Source: Bacteroides faecalis (lineage in GTDB: Bacteria; Bacteroidota; Bacteroidia; Bacteroidales; Bacteroidaceae). From it: 64,000 bases of DNA. Below the pieces are notes generated by a model that ran no database searches, was not told the DNA's origin, and saw only the letters and a list, made by a program, of their open reading frames with translations. The stretch lies in contig NZ_BHWB01000001.1 in assembly GCF_003865075.1 (NCBI RefSeq), positions 124,001 to 188,000 of the forward strand, in the 5' to 3' direction. Of the stretch, positions 1 to 13,000 are shown piece after piece; the stretch's first letter is position 1, and each line of letters opens with the position of its first letter. The translations under genes were made by a program, and so were the position numbers.

Positions 1-138
1 ACAACCATTTTAGGCACAACAGAGTATATTGGATTTCCGAAAGTTGTGAAACATGGAGACGGTCCGATCCTGTTGCAGAGCCATGGTGACCCTAGCGAAC
101 CTATCAGTTTCCGCAATATATGGATTCGTAAAATGTAA
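1..138 (+). CDS. DUF1080 (3-keto-disaccharide hydrolase-type) protein, C-terminal 45 residues
   Basis: This is the 3' end of a gene that begins before the window. The frame is open from base 1 to a TAA at 136-138 and ends with HGDPSEPISFRNIWIRKM. The HGDP...ISFRNIWI signature is typical of the last beta-strands of DUF1080 domains, a concanavalin-like fold found in secreted Bacteroides carbohydrate-active proteins. The assignment rests on this tail alone; catalytic residues, signal peptide and any partner domains lie outside the window. Confidence 0.7.
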   Translation, partial: TTILGTTEYIGFPKVVKHGDGPILLQSHGDPSEPISFRNIWIRKM

Positions 139-162
139 AATGCTACAATAAAAGATCTATAG

Positions 163-202
163 ATCTAGTTCTTAAGAGGAGTTTTCCTTTTAAGAACTAG
201 AT
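163..202. terminator. Bidirectional terminator hairpin between convergent genes
   Basis: A perfect 13-bp inverted repeat (163-175 with 190-202) lies between two convergent genes that stop at 138 and 215. The arms are AT-rich and followed by A/T-rich sequence on both sides, so it can serve both transcripts. Confidence 0.7.
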
Positions 203-214
203 TAAAATTAAAGG

Positions 215-1879
215 TTAGGATGGCATATAAGCTTCAGATCCTATCTTCAAGATTTCGTTCTCAAAGTTTTCTTTATCACCAATCGCTTTATTCCTCATTT
301 TAGTACGGTAGTTATAAACTGTACTCGTTGAACAACGCAAAAAGTTGGATATTTTTGCTCCGTCGTTAATACCAATACGAATTAAAGCATAAATACGTAG
401 TTCTTTATTTAATAATGTTCCGGCTTTCGGTACAATTCGTTCATCTTCCTTCAACAAAGCATTAAAATCTGTAACAAACGTAGGATATAGATTTAGGAAA
501 ATACTATCAAAATGACTGTATAAAGCATTCAATTCTTCATCAATATTTGTGGTTGACTTCAGTTTTTTGATCAGCATCTCATAATTTCGGTTAATTGCCA
601 GTTTATATAATGAATTCTGGTATCCTTCCATTCTAGTAATATAATTAGAACATAGATCAAAGAATTGAGCGATAAACTGTTCTTTCACATTGTTTGTTTC
701 CAACAGTTCATGGTTCTTACAATAAAGTTGATCATTCACTTTATTCAATGTATTATTAAGTTCCTTCAATTTTGTATTACTGATAGAAAGTGCTTCTTTT
801 ATTTGTCTCATCTTTTTAATCTGACGATATGTATAAACAACCAATGCAACTAAAAAGACAAAAAGAGCGGTAATAAGTGTAAGAAATATGATAAGGTTTG
901 ACTTAGCCTTAGCCTCTTTTTCCTGATAGGCCGCACTAATAACAGAATAGAATTCGTTAATTTGTGTAGCACGGAACTGTATGCCGGAAGCTCTTGCCTG
1001 ATCAATAGCAGCTTGTGTATATTTGAAAGCTTTTGCAAAATCATTGTCATTATAATAAATGACAGCTAAATGCTGCAACGAGAAATTCTCACGAGTAACA
1101 TTCATTATATCGGCTATGGCAGATTGCATATAATACTTCTTTTCCAAGTCCGGACGGTTATTTTGCCCACTCAAAGTAGCAAGTGCGCAAGTAATAATAG
1201 CATAATCAGGACTGCCCTCCTCTTCCGCTGCCAAGAGTTCCAACAGCCGTTTTTCCGCCTCTTTCGGATCTTTGACAGAACGATTGATAATCCCAACCTT
1301 ATAATTGATAGAAGACTGGTCTGCATTGCTCAGAAACAGGTTGCGGTACATTTCCCTCTGATAGCGATATTGATTACTACGTGTTGTCGAAATAGCATAG
1401 TACTCCCAGAAACGATAATAAGCGTCATAATAGGCAGATAACAAATCTTTGGACAATTGAGTAGGATCGATATCTTTCAAAAGGAGCTCTGCTTCCCGAT
1501 ACATACCACCCATAGAATATAACAAAGACAATTTCAAACTAGAATCAATTCCCCACTCTTGTTCTCCCAATGTGATAGCAATACTAATGTTACGTTTGAT
1601 ATAATGGACAGCAGAGTCAATATTAAATTTCCTGTATTCATCGTGCAATTGCAAGTTAATTTTATATTCTTCCAATAGACTGACATCCTTCAATTTCCGT
1701 TTAATTTTTTTAATCTTCTCTTCTTTTCGATTTATAAATTCTTGCTCATGATCAATTAGATTATTCAGTGAATCAGATAATATTTTTAGTTCATTTTCGC
1801 TGTAACTCAATAAACTAAAACTGCAAAATAATAATAGCAAGAGACCTCTCAGAATGTTTATATTTGTATTCATATCCAT
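215..1879 (-). CDS. DUF6377-type membrane regulator with C-terminal LuxR-like HTH
   Basis: A 554-residue protein with an N-terminal signal or anchor (about residues 8-26). A helical, TPR-like region runs from about 60 to 320, a strong membrane segment lies at about 327-350, and a coiled coil (about 355-400) leads to a cytoplasmic part. The C-terminus reads LNKELRIYALIRIG...STVYNYRTKMRNKA (about 490-540), the winged or LuxR-like helix-turn-helix seen at the end of Bacteroides DUF6377 proteins. It probably senses something in the periplasm and binds DNA while membrane-tethered; signal and targets are unknown. Met codons at 1879 and 1873 are both possible starts. It is monocistronic, convergent with the preceding hydrolase and divergent from the thioesterase. 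Confidence 0.75.
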   Translation of the reverse strand: MDMNTNINILRGLLLLLFCSFSLLSYSENELKILSDSLNNLIDHEQEFINRKEEKIKKIKRKLKDVSLLEEYKINLQLHDEYRKFNIDSAVHYIKRNISIAITLGEQEWGIDSSLKLSLLYSMGGMYREAELLLKDIDPTQLSKDLLSAYYDAYYRFWEYYAISTTRSNQYRYQREMYRNLFLSNADQSSINYKVGIINRSVKDPKEAEKRLLELLAAEEEGSPDYAIITCALATLSGQNNRPDLEKKYYMQSAIADIMNVTRENFSLQHLAVIYYNDNDFAKAFKYTQAAIDQARASGIQFRATQINEFYSVISAAYQEKEAKAKSNLIIFLTLITALFVFLVALVVYTYRQIKKMRQIKEALSISNTKLKELNNTLNKVNDQLYCKNHELLETNNVKEQFIAQFFDLCSNYITRMEGYQNSLYKLAINRNYEMLIKKLKSTTNIDEELNALYSHFDSIFLNLYPTFVTDFNALLKEDERIVPKAGTLLNKELRIYALIRIGINDGAKISNFLRCSTSTVYNYRTKMRNKAIGDKENFENEILKIGSEAYMPS

Positions 1880-1985
1880 TTAGTTTTGACAGAAAAACAG
1901 AGCCATAATAGCAAATAATCTGCCGAATATACACATTATTTCTTTTATTTGCGTCATTTTATTAGGTATTTATTGTAAGTTAGGT

Positions 1986-1993
1986 TATCTTTG
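1986..1993 (+). promoter_or_regulatory. Bacteroides-type -7 element for the thioesterase gene
   Basis: TATCTTTG matches TAnnTTTG exactly, about 80 bp before the ATG at 2074. No clear TTTG -33 box is present at the expected spacing. Confidence 0.55.
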
Positions 1994-2073
1994 CTATTTA
2001 TCAAAAACAATATTTATTGGATCATTTGAATATCCATAACTCAAAACCAATTCATCAAATTATTAAATTAATC

Positions 2074-2478
2074 ATGACACCACAAGAGTTCTTCAGGAAT
2101 GATTTATTCGCAAAAAATGCGGGCGTAGTATTGCTTGAAGTCCGCGAAGGATATAGTAAAACCAAAATGGAAATAAAAGCAGAACACCTCAACGCAGGTG
2201 CACGTACACAAGGAGGCGCCATTTTTACTCTGGCAGATCTGGCACTTGCAGCTGCGGCCAATTCACACGGGACACTTGCTTTCTCCCTCTCGTCAAACAT
2301 AACATTCCTGCGTGCCAGCGGTCCGGGCGATACCCTTTATGCCGAAGCCCGCGAACGCTATATCGGTCGAAGTACGGGTTGCTATCAAGTAGATGTCACT
2401 AACCAACATGGAGAGCTGATTGCAACTTTTGAATCAAGCGTATTCCGAAAAGATCAAAAAGTTCCCTTCGAAGTCTGA
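2074..2478 (+). CDS. PaaI-like hotdog-fold thioesterase
   Basis: A 134-residue single-domain hotdog protein that hydrolyses acyl- or aryl-CoA thioesters in the cytoplasm. The core has the PaaI pattern: HLNAGARTQGGAIFTLADLALAAAANS (key residues H, N, Q, GG, D), where the Asp in the long helix is the usual catalytic residue, followed by the strand with SSNITFLR and GDTLYAEA. The frame is open further upstream through a TTG at 2017, but MTPQEFFRND at 2074 matches the usual family start and length. It stops 8 bp from the end of the convergent DUF3108 gene. The in vivo acyl-CoA substrate cannot be told from sequence. Confidence 0.85.
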   Translation: MTPQEFFRNDLFAKNAGVVLLEVREGYSKTKMEIKAEHLNAGARTQGGAIFTLADLALAAAANSHGTLAFSLSSNITFLRASGPGDTLYAEARERYIGRSTGCYQVDVTNQHGELIATFESSVFRKDQKVPFEV

Positions 2479-2485
2479 ATCCGGT

Positions 2486-3328
2486 TTATTTAACGATCGA
2501 AGTCATCGGATAACGATTACCGGTAACATCATTCAAGAATGCTTTTGCTGATCCAAAATTCAAAAACAAGTCTAAACGAACAGGAAGGTGGTTCTTATCA
2601 TCTGATACAAAGAAAGTAATCACCTCCTTCTCTTTTCCCTTCTTATCATATTCCACCAATGAAAAGATCAGACAACGATATGTAATACCATTCTCTGCTT
2701 TCACATTTTCTTTTCCACGGTAGATAAGTGTTTGTTCCTCCACCTTACGACCTGTAGCCATCGGGAATTTAATCTTATCACCAACTTTATAATCAGCAGG
2801 ATCATAGGAGCGAGCCTGGGCCAAAATAGTCAGCATATCATAAATACAACGGCTATCACTAGTCTCGTCTTCATAAACTTCTCCTGTACGCGGAAAAGAA
2901 CGTTTCTGATTCGCAAAGCAAAGTCCGTCTTTATAAGAAAACCAAGCTTCATCGACGGTATAACGTTTACCTTCTTCAGCCCCTTTGCGGAAATAACGGG
3001 GTTCCAACTTCTCTCCCATTACACAAGTCAAAGTGTCACGCATCTTAAAAAAGAAGTCGGCACGTTTACTGCCTAAGGCTAACAGGTTAATACGAAAGGC
3101 AGGTTTCGAATGATAAGTAGTTGCATTGGTTGTTAAGCTGGCAATTCCGGCCTTTACCCAAACAAATTTCCAATTAAAGTACAAGTCATACATCACATGT
3201 TCTCCTGACTGGAATGCATCATTCTTCGCTTCACATTGAGCATTAGCAGGAAGCGCTATACTTCCTAACAATAACAAAATAAGTCCGATGGTGAATGCAC
3301 GCCGCAAATTATCGACGCCGCCGCTCAT
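2486..3328 (-). CDS. DUF3108 envelope protein
   Basis: A 280-residue exported protein. I chose the Met at 3328 because it directly precedes a good signal peptide (RRAFTIGLILLLLGSIALPANA); an ATG at 3358 would add a charged leader. The body matches DUF3108: GEHVMYDLYFNWKFVWVKAG near the mature N-terminus, then a beta-rich lipocalin-like region. Function is unknown; such proteins are periplasmic or outer-membrane associated. Its start overlaps the end of the upstream lipoprotein gene by 20 bp, so the two are probably translated together from one mRNA. Confidence 0.75.
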   Translation of the reverse strand: MSGGVDNLRRAFTIGLILLLLGSIALPANAQCEAKNDAFQSGEHVMYDLYFNWKFVWVKAGIASLTTNATTYHSKPAFRINLLALGSKRADFFFKMRDTLTCVMGEKLEPRYFRKGAEEGKRYTVDEAWFSYKDGLCFANQKRSFPRTGEVYEDETSDSRCIYDMLTILAQARSYDPADYKVGDKIKFPMATGRKVEEQTLIYRGKENVKAENGITYRCLIFSLVEYDKKGKEKEVITFFVSDDKNHLPVRLDLFLNFGSAKAFLNDVTGNRYPMTSIVK

Positions 3329-5213
3329 CACTATTATTATTTTTCCTTTTGTCTTCATCTGGTTTTTGTTTTTTAAGTTCGTCGAGTTTTTGTTTATCAA
3401 GAGGAACAGCATGAATATCCCACGACTGATTGTTCAGATCCCAGTTTGCTTTTGGTTCCAGAATCATATTATAATAATAAACCTCCTCAGGTTGCAATCC
3501 CTTTTCAAAATTTCCTGTATCCCATTCGCCGTTTCCATTCCTGTCGTTAATCAAACGAGCGGAGTATTTCCCCGGATTTAGGAAATAGAAATCAGCAATT
3601 CCATTCACTACTCTCCGCCGACGTACCACTTTATCTTGCGCGTCTAATAGTTCGACAAAAGCCAAAGGGTCCGCCCCTGTTATATTGAATGTAATGCTGG
3701 CATATTCATCTTCACTACGTACCTTAAAGCCTTGTTTTATTTTATCAGTAAACAAGCCATAGATCCCATGAAATGCTGTAGAATCGACTGTAAATTCATA
3801 TTCAATCGTCGGTTCCCAATCATAGAACAGATTAAATTTCTTTATATTAATCGAATCATGTTCAAATTCAAAAGGCACGTCTTTCCAAAGAGTATCTACT
3901 TTCTGTCGAAGGTGAATAGCAGTACTGTCAAAATAGGCTATTGGCTCCTCAAAAATCAAAGAAATAGAACCATATACATCCATTGATGAAGGAGCATCCA
4001 CTTTTACAGATAAGAACTTTGTTGGTTCTACTTCTTCCTCATCGTCTTTCTTTTTCTTCTTTTTCTTCTTTTCAGGTTCTTCTTTCACAAGTTTCTGCTT
4101 CGACACAAGTCTCAACGTATCTGTACGAGGAACTAACTGATTCAATGTATCCGTATAAAGATAAGTCAGGCTAAGAGCAAGCGTATCCTGTTTATACAAA
4201 ACAGAATCTTTCACCCAATAGTGAATAGTATCATTACGCAGAGTCTTTTCTATAACAAAAGCCTCCTTATCATCGAAATTTAATCCTTTCAACACAGGTA
4301 AAGTATCCGCTTTATTTGCAAAGTAAAGAGTAAACTTTTGCGGAACAAGACGCTCCGATTTTACCAGGTACTGAGAGTTATTGATCTCCTTAAAAGCACG
4401 AAGTATGAGATTATCCGGCAAATAATGAGTATACTTCTTTTCAATGATTGTGTCATAAGTCAATGAATCCACCCATGCTGTATCCATACGCACACGCTCT
4501 TCCATCGTAGGTATAACCAAAGAATCATTGAAAGCGATCATTTCGCTCTTCTGATTAAAAGTAAAGTTCTGGTCGGCATCCATCAATCCATAGATACGAT
4601 ATTTACCAGGAGCAATTCCACGAATTGAGAAATGCCCGCGACTGTCAGTACGTGCCACGCGGTCAAAAGGTAATTTAGTGAAAGCTGAATCATTGAGATT
4701 GGAATGTAATCCGACTAACATCCCTTTAATAGGTTCGAGGTTAGAAGCATCAAGCAATGTTCCGGCTACTTCCATTGTATCAATCTGTGCACCTGTGGAA
4801 AAAGTAAATGCAAAGTTACCCAGCGGATTACCCTCATTATTATCCACAATAGCATCGGAGAAATCGATTGTATAAGTAGTATTCTCTTTCAAAGAGTCAA
4901 GCAGGTTCACCTGTATTCTCTTTCCGGCAGCCTTAATCTCAGGTTGTTGTATCTGAGGAGGTGAAACAACCACTTTTTCTGTTGCTTTCTCTATCTTGAT
5001 GAATTCATCAAAAACAAGAGATATCTTATTCTTTTTAGCGTTTGTAGCACCCGCTACCGGTGTACTACCGACAAAACGAGGAGGAGTCGTATCTTTATCT
5101 CCACCCCTCGGTTGTCCGATACTTGCACAGGAATATATCACAGCTACCAGTGTCAACACCGGTAAAACTCTGCGAACTATATACTTTATCTTTTGATTCT
5201 CAAATTGTAACAT
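3309..5213 (-). CDS. Ig-like (SbsA/Big_5-type) surface lipoprotein
   Basis: A 634-residue lipoprotein. The start at 5213 gives a basic n-region, a hydrophobic stretch and a lipobox ending in IYSC, followed by a GG-D-containing linker. Residues about 40-135 form a bacterial Ig-like domain (TPPRFVGSTPVAGATNAKKN...FDEFIK, the SbsA/Big_5 signature). Residues about 150-230 look like a carboxypeptidase-regulatory-type beta-sandwich (GMLVGLHSN... GKYRIYGLMDADQNF). A Lys-rich tract of eight lysines followed by acidic residues occurs near residue 388. It is likely an outer-membrane lipoprotein with a binding or structural role. It is co-transcribed with the downstream DUF3108 gene, which overlaps its 3' end. 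Confidence 0.7.
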   Translation of the reverse strand: MLQFENQKIKYIVRRVLPVLTLVAVIYSCASIGQPRGGDKDTTPPRFVGSTPVAGATNAKKNKISLVFDEFIKIEKATEKVVVSPPQIQQPEIKAAGKRIQVNLLDSLKENTTYTIDFSDAIVDNNEGNPLGNFAFTFSTGAQIDTMEVAGTLLDASNLEPIKGMLVGLHSNLNDSAFTKLPFDRVARTDSRGHFSIRGIAPGKYRIYGLMDADQNFTFNQKSEMIAFNDSLVIPTMEERVRMDTAWVDSLTYDTIIEKKYTHYLPDNLILRAFKEINNSQYLVKSERLVPQKFTLYFANKADTLPVLKGLNFDDKEAFVIEKTLRNDTIHYWVKDSVLYKQDTLALSLTYLYTDTLNQLVPRTDTLRLVSKQKLVKEEPEKKKKKKKKDDEEEVEPTKFLSVKVDAPSSMDVYGSISLIFEEPIAYFDSTAIHLRQKVDTLWKDVPFEFEHDSINIKKFNLFYDWEPTIEYEFTVDSTAFHGIYGLFTDKIKQGFKVRSEDEYASITFNITGADPLAFVELLDAQDKVVRRRRVVNGIADFYFLNPGKYSARLINDRNGNGEWDTGNFEKGLQPEEVYYYNMILEPKANWDLNNQSWDIHAVPLDKQKLDELKKQKPDEDKRKNNNSDERRRR

Positions 5214-5217
5214 GTTG

Positions 5218-5225
5218 CAAAAATA
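5218..5225 (-). promoter_or_regulatory. Possible -7 element abutting the start codon
   Basis: TATTTTTG on the reverse strand fits TAnnTTTG but ends only 4 bp before the ATG at 5213. If used, the mRNA would be leaderless or nearly so. It may be fortuitous. Confidence 0.3.
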
Positions 5226-5508
5226 AAGGTTCTTCATCAATAAACACTAACTTTCTAGCTAATTTATTAAAAATCTCAGATTCTGTAGGAACTAGCTACC
5301 TATAACGGAAGTACTATCCCTCATTCTATAAGCTATTCAAAGTGTATTCAATTTCTGGTTAGATTAAATAGACTTTGATAGATAACAAAACAGAGAGAAA
5401 GTATGTTTCTTCTCTCGTTACTTAAAATCTATTATAAACTATTTCAGATTGGCCGTTTATTCTATTTTTCAACTAATTTATTCAATTGTGATCTTAATTG
5501 AATAATTA
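5226..5508. other. Intergenic region between divergent genes
   Basis: AT-rich spacer without a plausible gene. It contains a small inverted repeat (GAGAGAA at 5393-5399 with TTCTCTC at 5410-5416), which could be an operator or hairpin upstream of the GH2 gene. Nothing else recognisable. Confidence 0.4.
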
Positions 5509-8683
<3,175 letters not shown>

Positions 8684-8735
8684 AAAACATAGTTAAAAAA
8701 CAAGGTATCAGAGTACAAGAATAGCGAATTTAAAG

Positions 8736-8743
8736 TACTTTTG
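8736..8743 (+). promoter_or_regulatory. -7 element of the RND efflux operon, immediately before a terminator hairpin
   Basis: TACTTTTG matches TAnnTTTG exactly. Transcription would start around 8750, inside the left arm of the hairpin at 8745-8780, leaving a structured leader of about 115 nt before the ATG at 8868. Confidence 0.5.
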
Positions 8744-8744
8744 C

Positions 8745-8789
8745 AGCCGGAAACTGATTTCGCTCAATCAGTTTCCGGCTGTTTTCTTT
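8745..8789 (+). terminator. Strong intrinsic terminator after the GH2 gene
   Basis: A perfect 15-bp stem (8745-8759 with 8766-8780), 6-nt loop, GC-rich base, then GTTTTCTTT. It lies 62 bp after the GH2 stop codon and overlaps the presumed start site of the efflux operon. Confidence 0.85.
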
Positions 8790-8867
8790 AAATCACCTAT
8801 CTTACTCATTGAACAACACGCCAGCAACAAACGCATAATCATTAAAAAAACAGATAAATAGTTAAGT

Positions 8868-10037
8868 ATGAAAAGTAGAATTGTTTTATTTGCATTTTGC
8901 GTAGCCCTATTGTCTAGTTGCGGCAATAAGGGAAACGATACGGGAAAAGTCCCTGAATTTGCAGTACAAGAAGTACAAAAGAGCACCGTATCTTTAATGT
9001 CTTCGCATCCTGCTGCTACAATTGAAGGAAAACAAGATGTAGAAATCCGTCCGCAAGTATCGGGATTTATCACGAAATTATGTGTAGACGAAGGAGCTAC
9101 TGTTCGCAAAGGACAAGTACTGTTCATCATTGATCCCGTTCAATATGCAGCTGCGGTACGTACTGCGGAAGCTGCCATTAAAACAGCAGAAGCTGCTGTA
9201 AATACTCAACAAATAACTGTTGACAATAAGCGTGAACTAAACAAGAAGCAGATAATCAGTGACTATGATTTGTCAATGGCAGAAAATTCTTTGGCGCAAG
9301 CCCAGGCACAATTGGCACAAGCACAAGCGCAACTGACTACTGCCAAACAAAACTTATCTTTCACTCAAGTAAAAAGCCCGACAGACGGTATCATTAGCAA
9401 GATTCCTTATCGTTTAGGAGCGTTGGTAAGTCCTTCAATGGCAACACCAATGACTACAGTATCTGAATTAGGAGAGGTTAATGTATATTTCAACATGACT
9501 GAGAAAGAGCTGTTGGCTATGGCAAAAAGCGGTGACATTAAAGAAGAACTCAACAAAATGCCGGCTGTAAAACTACAACTGATAGATGGAACAATGTATG
9601 ATGCAGAAGGTAAAATTGAAATAGTAACCGGAGTCATTGAAAACGGTTCTGTGCTTATGCGTGCTAAGTTCCCTAATGACAATCACATTCTGCATAGTGG
9701 TGGTAGTGCTAATATTCTCATTCCTTATAATATGGAAAATGCGATTAACATCCCTCAATCAGCAACAGTTGAAATCCAAGACAAGAAATTTGTTTATACA
9801 TTACAACCGGATAACACTGTAAAATACACAGAAATCACAATTTTCAATCTGGATAACGGAAAAGATTACTTAGTAACTTCCGGTTTGAATTCCGGAGACA
9901 AGATCGTTATAGAAGGCGTACAAACACTGAAAGACGGAATGAAAATACAACCTATCACTCCGGCACAAAAAGAAGCGAACTATCAACAAGCTTTGAAAGA
10001 TCAACACGATGGCAACTTAGCCACTGCTTTCAATTAA
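8868..10037 (+). CDS. RND efflux periplasmic adaptor (AcrA/MexA-type membrane fusion protein)
   Basis: A 389-residue lipoprotein with lipobox LLSSC (Cys18). It has the usual adaptor layout: a lipoyl half (VEIRPQVSGFITKLCVDEGATVRKGQ split around a helical hairpin), an alpha-hairpin with repeated AQAQ heptads (about 135-155) for contact with the outer-membrane channel, then beta-barrel and membrane-proximal domains. It bridges the inner-membrane pump and the TolC-like channel. First gene of adaptor-pump-channel-lpxA; 16 bp separate it from the pump gene. Confidence 0.9.
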   Translation: MKSRIVLFAFCVALLSSCGNKGNDTGKVPEFAVQEVQKSTVSLMSSHPAATIEGKQDVEIRPQVSGFITKLCVDEGATVRKGQVLFIIDPVQYAAAVRTAEAAIKTAEAAVNTQQITVDNKRELNKKQIISDYDLSMAENSLAQAQAQLAQAQAQLTTAKQNLSFTQVKSPTDGIISKIPYRLGALVSPSMATPMTTVSELGEVNVYFNMTEKELLAMAKSGDIKEELNKMPAVKLQLIDGTMYDAEGKIEIVTGVIENGSVLMRAKFPNDNHILHSGGSANILIPYNMENAINIPQSATVEIQDKKFVYTLQPDNTVKYTEITIFNLDNGKDYLVTSGLNSGDKIVIEGVQTLKDGMKIQPITPAQKEANYQQALKDQHDGNLATAFN

Positions 10038-10053
10038 TAATTCAGATAACCGT

Positions 10054-13000
10054 ATGAAATTAGATAATTTTATTAACCGTCCGGTACTATCAACAGTTAT
10101 TTCTATTTTGATAGTAATCTTGGGTGCTATTGGATTGGTAACATTACCTATCACCCAATATCCGGATATTGCTCCTCCTACCGTATCGGTAAGAGCTACT
10201 TATACGGGTGCAAGTGCATCAACCGTATTAAACTCCGTAATCGCTCCGCTGGAAGAGCAGATCAACGGTGTAGAAAACATGATGTATATGACTTCCAGCG
10301 CATCTAACACAGGTTCCGGTGACATTTCTATATATTTCAAACAAGGAACGGATCCAGACATGGCGGCTGTCAATGTACAGAATCGTGTTGCTATGGCACA
10401 GGGATTATTACCAGCCGAAGTTACCAAAGTCGGTGTAACCACTCAAAAACGCCAGACTTCTATGCTGGTCGTATTTTCACTTTACGATGAAAGCGACACT
10501 TATTCCAACGCATTTATTGAGAACTATGCCAAGATCAACTTAATTCCACAGGTTCAGCGTGTACAAGGTGTAGGTGATGCGAATGTAATGGGTCAGGACT
10601 ACTCTATGCGTATTTGGTTGCGTCCGGACGTAATGGCCCAGTATAAATTAATTCCGAGTGATGTAGCTGCCGCATTGGCAGAACAGAATATCGAAGCAGC
10701 TCCCGGTCAGTTTGGTGAACGTAGTAACCAGACTTTTCAATACACCATCCGTTACAAAGGACGTTTACAACAACCGGAAGAGTTCGAAAATATCGTTATC
10801 AAGTCACAGCCGGGTGGCGAAGTTCTTCGTCTGAAAGATATTGCAGAGATAGAATTAGACCGTTTGGGATATAACTTTACCAACCGCGTAAACGGACATA
10901 AGGCTGTTACTTGTATCGTTTACCAGATGGCAGGTACTAACGCAACCCAGACTATTACCGATATAGAAAAACTTTTGGATGAAGCGTCTAAGACTCTGCC
11001 TACAGGATTGAAGTTAAACGTATCCATGAATGCAAACGACTTCTTATTTGCTTCTATCCATGAAGTATTGAAGACTTTGATCGAAGCATTTATATTGGTG
11101 TTTATCGTAGTATATATCTTCTTGCAGGATTTACGCTCTACATTAATCCCGACTATTGCTATTCCGGTAGCTTTGATCGGTACCTTCTTTATCCTGTCGT
11201 TGATCGGATTTAGTTTGAACTTGCTGACCTTATGTGCTCTAGTTCTCGCCATTGCCATTGTGGTCGATGATGCGATTGTGGTCGTCGAGGGTGTGCATGC
11301 CAAGCTAGACCAGGGCTACACATCCGCCCGTCAAGCCTCTATCGATGCAATGCGTGAACTGGGAGGAGCTATCGTATCTATTACATTAGTTATGATGGCG
11401 GTGTTTATCCCCGTAAGTTTCATGGGTGGTACAGCAGGTACGTTCTACCGTCAGTTCGGTTTGACCATGGCAATCGCTATTGGTTTGTCCGCATTGAACG
11501 CTTTGACTTTGAGTCCTGCCCTTTGTGCTATATTCCTGAAACCACATACCGGTGATGGACATGAAAACAAGAAAAAGTCGTTCGTAGATCGTTTCCATGC
11601 CTCTTTCAATGCAGCATACGATTCTATCTTGAAACGATATAAGAAACGTGTCCTGTTCTTCATTCAGAAGAAATGGTTATCTTTAGGATTGGTTGCTATT
11701 TCTATCGTATTGCTAATATTCTTTATGGGAATTACGCCGACAGGTATGGTGCCTAATGAAGATACCGGTACATTGATGGGTGCAGTAACATTGCCTCCGG
11801 GTACATCACAGGACCGTTCTGAACAAATATTGGCACGTGTTGATAGCTTGATCGCTTCCGACCCTGCCGTAGCATCACGTACATTGATTTCAGGATTCAG
11901 CTTTATCGGTGGTCAGGGACCTTCCTATGGTTCTTTCATTATCAAATTGAAAGACTGGGATGATCGTTCTGTAACACAAAACTCCGATCTGATTGTTGCC
12001 ACTTTATATATGCGTGCACAGAAGATTATTAAGGAAGCACAGGTATTATTCTTCGCACCTCCGATGATCCCGGGTTATTCAGCATCTACAGATATTGAAG
12101 TAAATATGCAGGATAAAACCGGTGGTGAATTAAATAAATTCTTTGATGTAGTCAATGATTATACGGCAGCATTGGAAAAACGTCCGGAAATCAACTCGGC
12201 AAAGACCTCTTTCAACCCGAACTTCCCGCAATATATGATCGATATTGACGCAGCAGTTTGTAAGAAGGCAGGTATCAGCCCGAACGACATCCTTACTACC
12301 ATGCAAGGATATTACGGAGGTTTGTATGCATCCAACTTCAACCGTTTCGGTAAGATGTATCGTGTGATGATCCAGTCGGATCCATTATCACGTAAGAACT
12401 TGGAATCTCTGAAGAATATCAAGGTTCGAAACAACAGTGGTGAGATGGCACCGATCAGTCAGTTTATATCTGTGGAGAAAGTATACGGACCGGATATTAT
12501 CAGCCGTTTCAATATGTACACTTCAATGAAAGTAATGGTTGCTCCTGCTCCCGGTTATACTTCCGGTCAGGCTTTGCAGGCACTTTCTGAAGTAGCACAA
12601 CAGAATCTTCCGACAGGATATACTTACGAATTAGGAGGTATGGCACGTGAGGAGGCACAGAGTAGCGGCAGTACAACAGGTTTGATTTTTGTTCTCTGTT
12701 TCGTCTTCGTTTACCTATTGTTAAGTGCACAATACGAGAGTTACATTCTTCCGTTGGCTGTATTGCTCTCCATTCCATTCGGTTTGCTGGGTAGTTTCTT
12801 ATTTGTTAATGGAATGAGTGCTATCGGTAGTATATCGTCATTGAAGATGATTCTGGGAACGATGTCCAACAACATTTATATGCAGATTGCATTAATCATG
12901 TTGATGGGTCTGTTGGCGAAAAACGCCATCCTAATTGTAGAGTTCGCCCTCGACCGTCGTAAGATGGGTATGAGTATTACTTGGGCAGCCGTTCTGGGAG

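Noticed and set aside
2017..2073. Upstream TTG start for the thioesterase
   Set aside because: The added residues are not typical of PaaI-like proteins, and the ATG at 2074 gives the usual length.
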